Source: an uncultured Clostridia bacterium
GTDB lineage: Bacteria; Bacillota; Clostridia; Oscillospirales; CAG-272
NCBI GenBank assembly: GCA_904501765.1
Contig: CAJGCM010000001.1
Location: 1-64,000, forward strand
DNA: 64,000 nucleotides
Reading direction: 5' to 3'
How positions within the stretch are numbered: position 1 is the stretch's first letter; every line of letters begins with the position of its first letter. The position numbers and the translations under genes were made by a program. The notes beneath the pieces are model-generated. The model made no database searches. It saw only the letters and a list, made by a program, of their open reading frames with translations, and was not told the origin of the DNA. This document shows positions 7,820 to 15,226 of the stretch, piece after piece.

Positions 7820-9281
7820 ACATTCTCCTCCGAATATCCATGAAGTTATCGAAGCGAGTGATCGTGCCATCCTTGAAGACAGTGGTCAAATCAGTATACT
7901 TATCAGGTACCCAACCACGGTGTTCGTCGGCATATACGAAGCTGCCGTCTTCACGTTGACGCACCCAGCAGCAACCCTTATGGCTCTTCTTCAGATTACC
8001 GTCGTCGGTCTTGGGGTCCTTGTAGATGAACAGCTTCTTGTCGCCGAATTCGCCGTACGTAGCCTTCATAGCCATACCGAAAGTGTCGCGAGTGATAACT
8101 GTCATCTTGCCATCCTCATCGAACAGAGCATGGAAACAGAAAGCACCTACGCCGAACACCACGTTATTGGCCGCAAAGCCACGCTTTTCGAGTTCTGCAT
8201 AAATCTCAGCCACACGGTTCAGCGTACAGCCATCGCCGTAGATCAGACCGATGTGAGGATCGAGTTCCTTGTAGCCCTTAGAATTAACGGTACCGCCGAA
8301 GACCTCCCACAACTTCTCAATAGTGCGGATAGAAATATCAACGATATTGCCAGAGTCAGGTCTGATCAGCAGCTTACCGTTATGAGCCATAATCTCGTCC
8401 TTACAGGCAGGAATGATGTTGTCGACCATATTCCAATAGTCATACGTATCGGATACCATGGAGAAAGACGTATTGGGATACAGCTCAGTCAGCAGCCGCT
8501 TCACAAAAGTGATTTCATCGCCGTCGATAGCGTAATTAGCGCCCATGACGGAGTGTTCCGTGGAGACTGCACCTCGGCCGATACCATTGGTCTTACAGTT
8601 GGCGTTATAATATCTGCCGATATAAGGCAGAGCAGGAATGGTGGAGGTCTTGTTGAAGCTCAGCAGCCAGGATGCGGATGCTCGAATAGAATCCTCGACA
8701 CAGGACATGCCGCGCATACCGAAGTCGGCCATAGCCATGAAGGGGTCTGCGCCGTCCGTAGTCTCCTTGTAATACTTCTCAGCGAGATCATGATAGGCTT
8801 TACCGATAGTGGCGTAAGCACATGGAGCCCACAGCTCAGCCTGCAAGATACATTCGACCCACTGGACAACCCACGCAAAGTCGGGATGAGTGTTCGTCAT
8901 CTCAACCACAGGGATACCCATGTTTACGATAGAACCCTCCGGCAGAGCACGAATCTCCAGAGGAAGATAACCGAGTTCATGCAGAGCCTTGATCTTGGAC
9001 CATTCGGTATTCTCGACGCCGATCTGGACATCCATATAGTATTTATACTCTTGTTCTACGGCGCTGAGAGGCTTGTTAAAGAACCTATCGTTAAAGCCGT
9101 CGATCAGATATTCCTTAATGAAGGGTTGGAGACCGAAGAAGACCATATTGCGGAATGCGGGAGACATGTTTTTACGAGGGGTGAGGTAGGAGACCAGCTT
9201 GGTGAGGTTCTGAGGATACATCCGGGAATGAGTATGTTTGTAAGTATCAGAGAAGAGCATCATCATAATATTGGTTTTCAT
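7812..9281 (-). CDS. nadV: nicotinamide phosphoribosyltransferase
   Basis: The protein has 489 residues from ATG 9281 after AGGAGGTATTGAA; longer upstream frames have no ribosome site. The sequence is NAMPT-like throughout: N-terminal DTYKHTHSRMYP, the central FGMRGMSCVEDS, STEHSVMGANYA, LIRPDSGNIVDI and the C-terminal GCCWVRQREDGSF. It makes nicotinamide mononucleotide from nicotinamide and PRPP. prs, just upstream, would supply PRPP. This gene is the core of phage NAD+ salvage routes described as NAD+ reconstitution; the partner NMN adenylyltransferase of NARP2 was not found in this window. Confidence 0.95.
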   Translation of the reverse strand: MKTNIMMMLFSDTYKHTHSRMYPQNLTKLVSYLTPRKNMSPAFRNMVFFGLQPFIKEYLIDGFNDRFFNKPLSAVEQEYKYYMDVQIGVENTEWSKIKALHELGYLPLEIRALPEGSIVNMGIPVVEMTNTHPDFAWVVQWVECILQAELWAPCAYATIGKAYHDLAEKYYKETTDGADPFMAMADFGMRGMSCVEDSIRASASWLLSFNKTSTIPALPYIGRYYNANCKTNGIGRGAVSTEHSVMGANYAIDGDEITFVKRLLTELYPNTSFSMVSDTYDYWNMVDNIIPACKDEIMAHNGKLLIRPDSGNIVDISIRTIEKLWEVFGGTVNSKGYKELDPHIGLIYGDGCTLNRVAEIYAELEKRGFAANNVVFGVGAFCFHALFDEDGKMTVITRDTFGMAMKATYGEFGDKKLFIYKDPKTDDGNLKKSHKGCCWVRQREDGSFVYADEHRGWVPDKYTDLTTVFKDGTITRFDNFMDIRRRMYG

Positions 9282-9312
9282 TTCAATACCTCCTGTTAGT
9301 CCAGAACGTGAA

Positions 9313-9972
9313 TCACATACCGGGAATGGCCTGGTACTCGCTGAGCAGCTCCAGCATGGCAGGATCATCCTTAGCCAACATCTGGTACAGAGCGATATCC
9401 TGCAGCTGCTTAGCCCGCTCCTTCATCTTAGCCTTGAGTTCCGCAGCCTTAGCCCGATTGGCGACGCGGGCGTCATAGGCGGTGGTATCGACCTTGGCTA
9501 CGATCTCCCCCGCGAGACCGACATCGTTACTATCGATGATCTCGACGACAGTAGCGAGTTCGAGACCTGCGTACGGTGTGCTCACAACGACCATATTGCC
9601 GGTTTCGATAGTGCTGTCGAAATTTGCGTAATTGTTACTGGAGATCTTATTGTCATCGACAAACTTGACCTTTACAGTGTTCAGATAGTTGGTAATGTTA
9701 CTCCTATTATTCATAGTATTCTCCTCCAAAATATCATCGTTGGTTTCGTTTACAAGCGAAAGTTCGCTAGGTTTAAAGTAAAAGCGACCGACTGCACTAT
9801 AAGGATTTCTTTCGGTGTCTAACTTGACAAGGATCTTGCCGTATTGACCATACTGATTCAAAATTACCGTGCCGAGTTTTCCTTTATAGTCATATTTCTT
9901 ATAACTGTCGCATCGCATTACTTCGACCCGCACACCAGGCTTGAATATCGTATAGATCTGGTCCTGCGTCAT
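9313..9972 (-). CDS. hypothetical two-part protein with an internal ribosome site
   Basis: The full frame is 219 residues from ATG 9972, overlapping the prs stop (ATGA). Residues 1-85 look like a small SH3-like beta domain (KLGTVILNQYGQYGKILVKLD). A strong site, GGAGGAGAATACT, precedes an in-frame ATG at 9714, giving a 133-residue product with VKFVDDNKISSNNYANFDSTIETGNMVVVSTPYAG and a helical C-terminus. So the gene may make two proteins, or be a recent fusion of two. The second part resembles small phage proteins with a PriA-like beta fold, a weak impression. Confidence 0.55.
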   Translation of the reverse strand: MTQDQIYTIFKPGVRVEVMRCDSYKKYDYKGKLGTVILNQYGQYGKILVKLDTERNPYSAVGRFYFKPSELSLVNETNDDILEENTMNNRSNITNYLNTVKVKFVDDNKISSNNYANFDSTIETGNMVVVSTPYAGLELATVVEIIDSNDVGLAGEIVAKVDTTAYDARVANRAKAAELKAKMKERAKQLQDIALYQMLAKDDPAMLELLSEYQAIPGM

Positions 9973-10772
9973 TTCAACACCTCAATTTTTTCATGACTCT
10001 TGGTGAAAATACTATCGGTGGTGAAGACCTTCTTAATCAGGTCGCCATCCAACAACTCGCCTTCGAGGATAGTATTCTCACAATGTGAAACATAGAGGTA
10101 AATATCTTTTGCACCCAGCTCTTTGAGCTTCTTTGCGCTATGATAGAAAGTACCACCTCTGGAGCAGATGTCGTCGATGATGAGGATATCCTTACCGGCA
10201 ATCTGGTCGACTGCTCCAGCTACATCCAGACCCTCGATCTTACCGGTCTCCCAGTTGCGCTTCTTGATACCGAAGGCGTAAGGGAGTCTAATCAGATTTG
10301 ACCGCATTTTCATGCAACCTTCGTCTGGGTAAAACGCGATGAGGTTTTTAACGCCAGAAGCAGATAGTTTAACTAGTGTCTTAATGAGATACGGTGTCGC
10401 GTTAACCACATCCAGATTATCGATTAGCGCTTCGGATACACTAGAATGAGGGTCTAGAACCGTGACATGGTCGAGTTTGAGGCTGTTCAGGAGCTCCGCA
10501 AAATATTTCAGAGTGAGGATGTCCTCGCGAGACTTTGTACGATCTTGGCGGGCATTGGGGATGTACGGCATATACAGATCGATATGTGTAACGCCGTGAG
10601 CCCTCAGATGTTTTACCAGATATATCAGACTAAGAAACTCGCGGTCGTTTTCATATCTCCAAGTGATTTGAGCACCGTCACCGTCGGGATATATCTCGGG
10701 TTCGTGTTTGACTAAAATTGTTCCATCGGGAAAACTGCCAATGTCGATGATTTTACCGTCGATACTGATCAT
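9969..10772 (-). CDS. prs: ribose-phosphate pyrophosphokinase (PRPP synthetase)
   Basis: The protein has 267 residues from ATG 10772 after AAGGAGGTTTTTGC. MPYIPNARQDR matches the catalytic flexible region (usually YAR.DR), VTVLDPHSS the metal site, and ILIIDDICSRGGT, near residue 200, the PRPP-binding loop. It is shorter than host enzymes (about 315), mainly at the N-terminus, as in phage and archaeal-like versions. It makes PRPP from ribose 5-phosphate and ATP, the co-substrate of NadV next door. The stop overlaps the next ATG. Confidence 0.92.
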   Translation of the reverse strand: MISIDGKIIDIGSFPDGTILVKHEPEIYPDGDGAQITWRYENDREFLSLIYLVKHLRAHGVTHIDLYMPYIPNARQDRTKSREDILTLKYFAELLNSLKLDHVTVLDPHSSVSEALIDNLDVVNATPYLIKTLVKLSASGVKNLIAFYPDEGCMKMRSNLIRLPYAFGIKKRNWETGKIEGLDVAGAVDQIAGKDILIIDDICSRGGTFYHSAKKLKELGAKDIYLYVSHCENTILEGELLDGDLIKKVFTTDSIFTKSHEKIEVLK

Positions 10773-10784
10773 GCAAAAACCTCC

Positions 10785-11324
10785 TTACCGCTTCACGTTG
10801 ATCTGACACATCTCCATAGTCTTAAGAGCAGCTTCGTGAGTCTCCGGAGTGACACCTGCACAGCAGGTAGCGTCTACGGAGATTTCGTGGGTGTCAAAGA
10901 ATGCCGCTTTTAGAATCAGGGCGTTAGACACCACACAAATATCAGTGCAGAGACCGATTAACTCGATTTCGTCATTATTCTTGACCAGTCCGCTACACAG
11001 CATGCTAACCGGCAGTTCTGTAGATCCGAATGTGAATTTGTCGAGAACATATACATTATCGTAATCAGAAGGCGGCATCAATTCTGCCAGAATTTGCCAG
11101 CCATCGGTATCTTTGATACAATGCTCCACAGGGAGCTTCTTGCCCTCCTTCGTCTCGAGATAATCCTCATAATGTGTATCTCTCGTAAAGATGATCATAT
11201 CACCATTCTTAACTGCCTCGTCGATCTTCTTCTTCACGTTCGGCACAATCGCCTGGGCCTCCTTAGTACCCAGGGAGCCCGTGATGAAATCGTTCTGCAT
11301 ATCAACAACTACTAATACTTTCAT
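10785..11324 (-). CDS. pncA: nicotinamidase / isochorismatase-family hydrolase
   Basis: The protein has 179 residues with AAGGAGGAAAAGC before ATG 11324. The cysteine-hydrolase triad is visible as D8 (VVVDMQNDF), K96 (LDKFTFGST) and C130 (IGLCTDICV), with metal-site candidates D49 and H51 (TRDTHYEDY). HCIKDTDGWQ is typical of nicotinamidases. It would convert nicotinamide to nicotinate, feeding the route that ends at NadE, while NadV uses nicotinamide directly. It is the first gene of the NAD cluster. Another isochorismatase-type substrate cannot be excluded. Confidence 0.85.
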   Translation of the reverse strand: MKVLVVVDMQNDFITGSLGTKEAQAIVPNVKKKIDEAVKNGDMIIFTRDTHYEDYLETKEGKKLPVEHCIKDTDGWQILAELMPPSDYDNVYVLDKFTFGSTELPVSMLCSGLVKNNDEIELIGLCTDICVVSNALILKAAFFDTHEISVDATCCAGVTPETHEAALKTMEMCQINVKR

Positions 11325-11358
11325 GCTTTTCCTCCTTAAAGTTATGCCAAAAGTTTGT

Positions 11359-12084
11359 TTATTCGAGCCACCAGTTGTCTATGTAATAGAAACCAATAAC
11401 ACACCCAACGATAAGAATTATCCATGCTATCCAAAATATAACCGTCCAGTTAACGCTTTTCAGCGACTCCACAGTTTCGTCTATTGTCTGGTTCTTGTAG
11501 AAATCTGTACCATCAGTTATCGTGTTGTCACGCAAATCTGTGAATATAGTACCAACATACTCAGTGCCAGTACCGTAATACTGGTATCGGATATGGCTAG
11601 ACTTCTTAATCGTCTTCAAGTATCCCGTTGCCGGGATATGAATTTTGTTGCTGTTGAAGGGTACGCCCAGAAAAGTGATCTCCTTACAGGTTCGAGTTTC
11701 CCTGTCGATTTCGTCCCACGACCAATAAACCTCAGTTGTAGTATAAGTCTGAGTTTTACCATTAACCGTTCTGGTCTTAGTGACAGTTCTCGTGTGCCTC
11801 GTGTACCTCTCAGTCACTTTCTGAACCCGCATATACTCGCCGCCGATTTCGGAGAATGTTACGGCATCGACCGCTTTTAAATCGCCATAAACAAATGCGT
11901 TACCAACGTTCGTACGCATTCCGTATTCGAACAAGCTAGCGCTATCGATTTTGAGCGCCTTGTTGTAAATAGCGTCACGGTCCGCACACGCATCAGAAAT
12001 ACATCCGCCGATCCAAACACCGAGAATCAGAAGTACAGCGATTATGCAAATACTGACCAGTACTTCGCGTTTAGTGATCTCCAT
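11359..12084 (-). CDS. membrane protein with N- and C-terminal helices (GIDE/TMEM43-like topology)
   Basis: The protein has 241 residues and GGAG before ATG 12084. A transmembrane segment lies at about residues 8-28 (VLVSICIIAVLLILGVWIGG) and another near the C-terminus (WTVIFWIAWIILIVGCVIG). Between them is a soluble domain with RVQKVTERYTRHTRTVTKTR and a threonine-rich strand. Topology and its place directly after a LemA gene recall the bacterial GIDE/BIDE-type proteins found with LemA. I infer a shared membrane function with LemA and the SPFH protein; no reaction is implied. Confidence 0.6.
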   Translation of the reverse strand: MEITKREVLVSICIIAVLLILGVWIGGCISDACADRDAIYNKALKIDSASLFEYGMRTNVGNAFVYGDLKAVDAVTFSEIGGEYMRVQKVTERYTRHTRTVTKTRTVNGKTQTYTTTEVYWSWDEIDRETRTCKEITFLGVPFNSNKIHIPATGYLKTIKKSSHIRYQYYGTGTEYVGTIFTDLRDNTITDGTDFYKNQTIDETVESLKSVNWTVIFWIAWIILIVGCVIGFYYIDNWWLE

Positions 12085-12087
12085 ATT

Positions 12088-12636
12088 TTATTCTCCAAAA
12101 AGGTTCTGGGGAGCGTCAACGGGAGCGTCATACTTCAAATACCCAAAGTCAACGACTTCGTAGCCAAGAATATTGAGGAACATACGTGTGGGGAATTTGC
12201 GGACATAGCGATTGTAATCCTTAACCTGCTGATTATAGTTGCTACGATGCTCAGCAATAAGGTTTTCAGCAATAGAGAGCTCGTTCATAAGCTCCTTATA
12301 ATTTTCATTAGACTTCAAATCGGGGTATGCTTCGGCAACCACAGTGATGGCGGTAGTAACATTCTCGACATCACTAGAGCCGGTTCTTCCGTCAACAATC
12401 GCCTTCAGGGTTTCGGCTTCGTGCTTATCATACTGCATGACACAGTCGGCGAGGTTATAGACCAGATCGACTCGCCGCTTTTCCTGAACGTTAATGTCGG
12501 ACAGTGCAGTATTCACAGACTCCTCGAGAGAGAAGGCCTTGTTCTGAGCGCCCTGTGCAGAAAATACACCCAGTAGAGTAACCGCAATAACACATGCGGT
12601 AATGATCGCGACGAGCTTGATGATAGAATTATTCAT
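12088..12636 (-). CDS. lemA: LemA family protein
   Basis: The protein has 182 residues. It has an N-terminal signal-anchor (IIKLVAIITACVIAVTLLGV), then the LemA helical-bundle signature: VQEKRRVDLVYNLADCV, then YPDLKSNENYKELMNELSIAENLIAEHRSNYNQQVKDYN, and FPTRMFLNILGY. LemA is a membrane-anchored helical protein of unknown role, often in operons with GIDE-type or TPM proteins. It lies 3 bases upstream of the two-helix membrane gene and downstream of an SPFH gene. Presence in a phage is uncommon. Confidence 0.9.
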   Translation of the reverse strand: MNNSIIKLVAIITACVIAVTLLGVFSAQGAQNKAFSLEESVNTALSDINVQEKRRVDLVYNLADCVMQYDKHEAETLKAIVDGRTGSSDVENVTTAITVVAEAYPDLKSNENYKELMNELSIAENLIAEHRSNYNQQVKDYNRYVRKFPTRMFLNILGYEVVDFGYLKYDAPVDAPQNLFGE

Positions 12637-12661
12637 ACTTTTCCTCCTTAAATATCAAATA

Positions 12662-13042
12662 TTAAAGACCATTCTTCTCAGCCAAATACATCGCTCGTTT
12701 TTCAGCAGCAATTTTGATAGCTGCCTCTTCGGTGTCTGCAGAGACGTAACAACAAATGGTGCGATCATAACCTCTACCACGTTCTATTACTCGGCCAATA
12801 TCTTCATAATCATATTCATCCTCGCAAGCCTCGCACCCCACCGCATTACCAGATCTGTCGAAAGTAACCATCCATGCCGGTCTCAGCATAATCTCGCCGT
12901 CTTCGTATTCTTCGATGCATGTCCGACCCCAGCTGTACTCACCGCCGAACTTATTAGCGATTTGCTCCGCCACACCGCGATTAGTAGTAACAGCGACGAT
13001 ATGATAGTCCGAGTAGCATCCTTTAGTTACAACATAAAACAT
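12662..13042 (-). CDS. hypothetical acidic protein
   Basis: The protein has 126 residues with AAAGGAGCCTTTT before ATG 13042. It reads as two beta-alpha halves: FYVVTKGCYSDYHIVAVTTNRGVAEQIANKFGG, and TICCYVSADTEEAAIKIAAEKRAMYL. The first pattern (YVV...V.T....AE.IA) is frequent in small phage proteins of unknown role. It lies between SPFH and LemA, and a KATATTT motif copy sits between it and lemA. Confidence 0.55.
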   Translation of the reverse strand: MFYVVTKGCYSDYHIVAVTTNRGVAEQIANKFGGEYSWGRTCIEEYEDGEIMLRPAWMVTFDRSGNAVGCEACEDEYDYEDIGRVIERGRGYDRTICCYVSADTEEAAIKIAAEKRAMYLAEKNGL

Positions 13043-13063
13043 AAAAGGCTCCTTTCTGAGAAA

Positions 13064-14002
13064 TTATTCCAAAATATCGTTAGGCAGGATGTAATCGCCG
13101 TCACCAACGACAATGGGGAGCTTACCATCCCAAGTGTCAGCCATGATCTTCTCGATAATCTTATCAGTAATAGACTTGTCGATGACGGCGTTTGCCTCTG
13201 CCTCGGCTTCAGCAGCAATCTTCAGAGCCTCAGCCTCAGCCTTGGCAATATCAATCTCGGCCTGCGCAGCCTTCAGCTTAGCCTGAGCATCTGCCTCAGC
13301 CTTAGCGACCTTGGTCTCGTTCTCGTAGTCGGCCTTCAACTTAGCCTGCTCGGCGATCATCTTCTCTTCGACGGCCAGCTCAAAAGCATCGCTGAAATCA
13401 ATGTTAGTGATCACCACGGCTACGATGTCAACGAAGTACTCCTCGCCGACAGCCTCCTTGATAGCCGCCTCTACTGCGGGAGAAATACTTGCGCGATTAG
13501 CGATGATGTCCATAGCCTTATGACCAGACAGAACAGACTTGGTCTTTTCCAAAGCGATGGAGTTGATACGACTCTCGAGCACCTCCAGCTTACCGTACTG
13601 AGTGGCGATGTCGACTACCTTATCGCTAATAATCTGGTACTGGATAGTCATGTTGATGGACATGGTCTGCGCGTCGAGAGAGTACGCGGCAGCTTCGGTC
13701 TCGAGATTCTGAACCTTAGTGTCATAAACAATATAAGCGTTAGTAGCCCACAGGTCGTAGTGCGTGCCAGCTGTCTTTACGTCTTCGATCTTACCCAAGT
13801 GCTTAACAACAGCGACTTCGCCAGAGCTTACCGTGTGGAAGCTGAAGGGGACGAGAATGAATGCGATGACGAGAGCGATAGTGGCCAGTACGGCGATAAC
13901 GCCAGCGCCAGACTTATCATTGTCGAAACACACACCTGCGATTACGCCTGCTACAATAGCAAATACCGCAATTACAATACCTACAAAAATACCAATAGCC
14001 AT
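13064..14002 (-). CDS. SPFH/prohibitin-domain membrane protein
   Basis: The protein has 312 residues and AAAGGAGAAAAAAGT before ATG 14002. Two N-terminal hydrophobic segments (residues 3-25 and 35-53) precede an SPFH domain: VSSGEVAVVKHLGKIEDVKTAGTHYD, then QTMSINMTIQYQI and RINSIALEKTKSVLSG. A long Ala/Glu/Lys coiled coil follows (KLKADYENETKVAKAEADAQAKLKAAQAE) and a C-terminal tail. The family forms ring or cage assemblies that organise membrane microdomains and proteases. With LemA and the two-helix protein it makes a membrane module rarely seen in phages; possibly protection of the infected cell's envelope. That is inference. Confidence 0.88.
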   Translation of the reverse strand: MAIGIFVGIVIAVFAIVAGVIAGVCFDNDKSGAGVIAVLATIALVIAFILVPFSFHTVSSGEVAVVKHLGKIEDVKTAGTHYDLWATNAYIVYDTKVQNLETEAAAYSLDAQTMSINMTIQYQIISDKVVDIATQYGKLEVLESRINSIALEKTKSVLSGHKAMDIIANRASISPAVEAAIKEAVGEEYFVDIVAVVITNIDFSDAFELAVEEKMIAEQAKLKADYENETKVAKAEADAQAKLKAAQAEIDIAKAEAEALKIAAEAEAEANAVIDKSITDKIIEKIMADTWDGKLPIVVGDGDYILPNDILE

Positions 14003-14064
14003 ACTTTTTTCTCCTTTAAGTTAATAATGTTTTGGTTTGGGAATTTTTGAATGTGGAGGGAGTG

Positions 14065-14220
14065 CTATGTGAGGAACTGTAAATATACGAAGCCGGTGGT
14101 CCCTAAAGCCAGTAGCACGAATGAGGGCCAGTAAACCGGTGCTCTATTAGCGGCACGAACCGCGACAATTGGTGCTTGCCAGAATACAAGAAACAAAAAT
14201 AGGATTTTTAATATCTCCAT
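14065..14220 (-). CDS. 51-residue membrane peptide
   Basis: The ATG at 14220 follows AAGGAGATGATTAAG and gives MEILKILFLFLVFWQAPIV with a second hydrophobic segment (WPSFVLLALGTTGFVYLQF). A KATATTT copy lies inside it at 14081. Directly follows another membrane microprotein gene; role unknown. Confidence 0.55.
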   Translation of the reverse strand: MEILKILFLFLVFWQAPIVAVRAANRAPVYWPSFVLLALGTTGFVYLQFLT

Positions 14221-14233
14221 CTTAATCATCTCC

Positions 14234-14368
14234 TTACTCACCTAACTTCTTAATAACGTCCATGAAGATTTTGATAGCGACTGCGAGACAGTAGATACCG
14301 AAACAAATCCAGTAACCTACCCCAGCGTCAATAATGGCGCCGATGATAGCAAACAGTGCGATTGGCAT
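14234..14368 (-). CDS. 44-residue membrane peptide
   Basis: The frame starts at ATG 14368 after GGAGGTACTCGC: MPIALFAIIGAIIDAGVGYW, continuing hydrophobic to the end KKLGE. The glycine-rich first helix and a second helix (YCLAVAIKIFMDVI) suggest a small two-pass protein. It sits between the pentapeptide-repeat gene and the next membrane peptide. Confidence 0.6.
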   Translation of the reverse strand: MPIALFAIIGAIIDAGVGYWICFGIYCLAVAIKIFMDVIKKLGE

Positions 14369-14380
14369 GCGAGTACCTCC

Positions 14381-15091
14381 TTAATAATTATAATTTACAG
14401 CTTCCTGCCGAGTGATGAAGAAGTGGATACCTGGTGCGCATTCGTGCCAGCGGTTCGGATCGAAGTTGTCAACCTTGACAATCTCGCCCACCCTATAAGC
14501 AAAATTCTCGTCATGCTTACTGTATACGACGTCTACGTTAGCAGGGGACCCGTCAATGTTTGTGAAGGAAATAACCTTTGCGTGAGAAGCCCGACACTTG
14601 CGAGAAGTTGCGGAGCATCTAAGGGCGTCTTCGGGGATTTCCAACTTGACAATATAGTTTCCGCGTACCTTCTTAAACGCTGTAAAAGAACCTTCCTCAG
14701 GACAAGTGAGAGGATAATAAACGTTCTTAGCGGTTTCAAGGTCTGCACCAAAGAGGTTTGCACCAAAGAGGTTTGCACCAGAGAGGTTTGCACGACGGAG
14801 GTCTGCACCAAAGAGGTTTGCACCAGAGAGGTTTGCACCAGAGAGGTCTGCACGACGGAGGTTTGCACCAGAGAGGTTTGCACCAGAGAGGTCTGCACGA
14901 CGGAGGTTTGCACCAGAGAGGTTTGCACCAGAGAGGTTTGCACCAGAGAGGTTTGCACCAAAGAGGTCTGCACCAAAGAGGTCTGCACGACGGAGGTCCG
15001 CACGCTCGCCTTCGGGATCGTTAACGAGCCATAGCTTGTGTTTTCTCAGAAAGACTTCGAGTTCGGCTTGAGTAATCTTTTTCATGCTCAT
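14381..15091 (-). CDS. pentapeptide-repeat protein with C-terminal GIH domain
   Basis: The protein has 236 residues. After a short N-terminal region ([20 protein letters not shown]), residues 32-115 are about sixteen A(D/N)LSG-type pentapeptides, forming a right-handed quadrilateral beta-helix. The C-terminal domain ([55 protein letters not shown]) matches, from memory, the domain called DUF5758 that trails pentapeptide repeats in phages and giant viruses. It is followed by two membrane microprotein genes. The other solenoid protein at 4700-5539 has a similar ending. Some pentapeptide proteins mimic DNA and bind gyrase; no such role can be shown here. Confidence 0.85.
   Translation of the reverse strand: MSMKKITQAELEVFLRKHKLWLVNDPEGERADLRRADLFGADLFGANLSGANLSGANLSGANLRRADLSGANLSGANLRRADLSGANLSGANLFGADLRRANLSGANLFGANLFGADLETAKNVYYPLTCPEEGSFTAFKKVRGNYIVKLEIPEDALRCSATSRKCRASHAKVISFTNIDGSPANVDVVYSKHDENFAYRVGEIVKVDNFDPNRWHECAPGIHFFITRQEAVNYNY
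14742..15003 (-). repeat. tandem 15-base coding repeats
   Basis: Sixteen or so 15-base units, of three recurring types, encode the pentapeptides. Their order (such as two SG units then one RR unit) repeats at a higher level, which suggests duplication of multi-unit blocks. Confidence 0.85.
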
Positions 15092-15116
15092 AGGTTTCTC
15101 CTTTCAATTCTACACA

Positions 15117-15152
15117 ATGAAAATGAGAAGACACCGTGTTTCAGATGTCTTC
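15117..15152 (-). terminator. rho-independent terminator after the SNF2-like gene
   Basis: Minus strand stem GAAGACA/TGTCTTC with a 12-base loop, followed by TCATTTTCATT. It separates the SNF2-like helicase unit from the pentapeptide-repeat unit. Confidence 0.75.
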
Positions 15153-15226
15153 AAGCTTACCGAAATCAGTTAATCCAAGACTAACCGTTCCATCAAAGAA
15201 AATGTTTTTTACGCGAATCCAAACAG

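Noticed and set aside
7920..9299. 459-codon plus-strand ORF over nadV
   Set aside because: It is the mirror frame of a firmly identified minus-strand enzyme; no ribosome site and no recognisable domain.
9313..9972. Possible NMN adenylyltransferase to complete NARP2
   Set aside because: No HxGH or ISSTxxR nucleotidylyltransferase motif in this or any neighbouring gene.
12602..14050. 482-codon plus-strand ORF over the SPFH gene
   Set aside because: Low-complexity mirror of the Ala/Glu/Lys coiled coil; no ribosome site.
14742..15003. Short tandem repeats resembling a CRISPR or satellite
   Set aside because: They are 15-base pentapeptide codons in frame within one gene.
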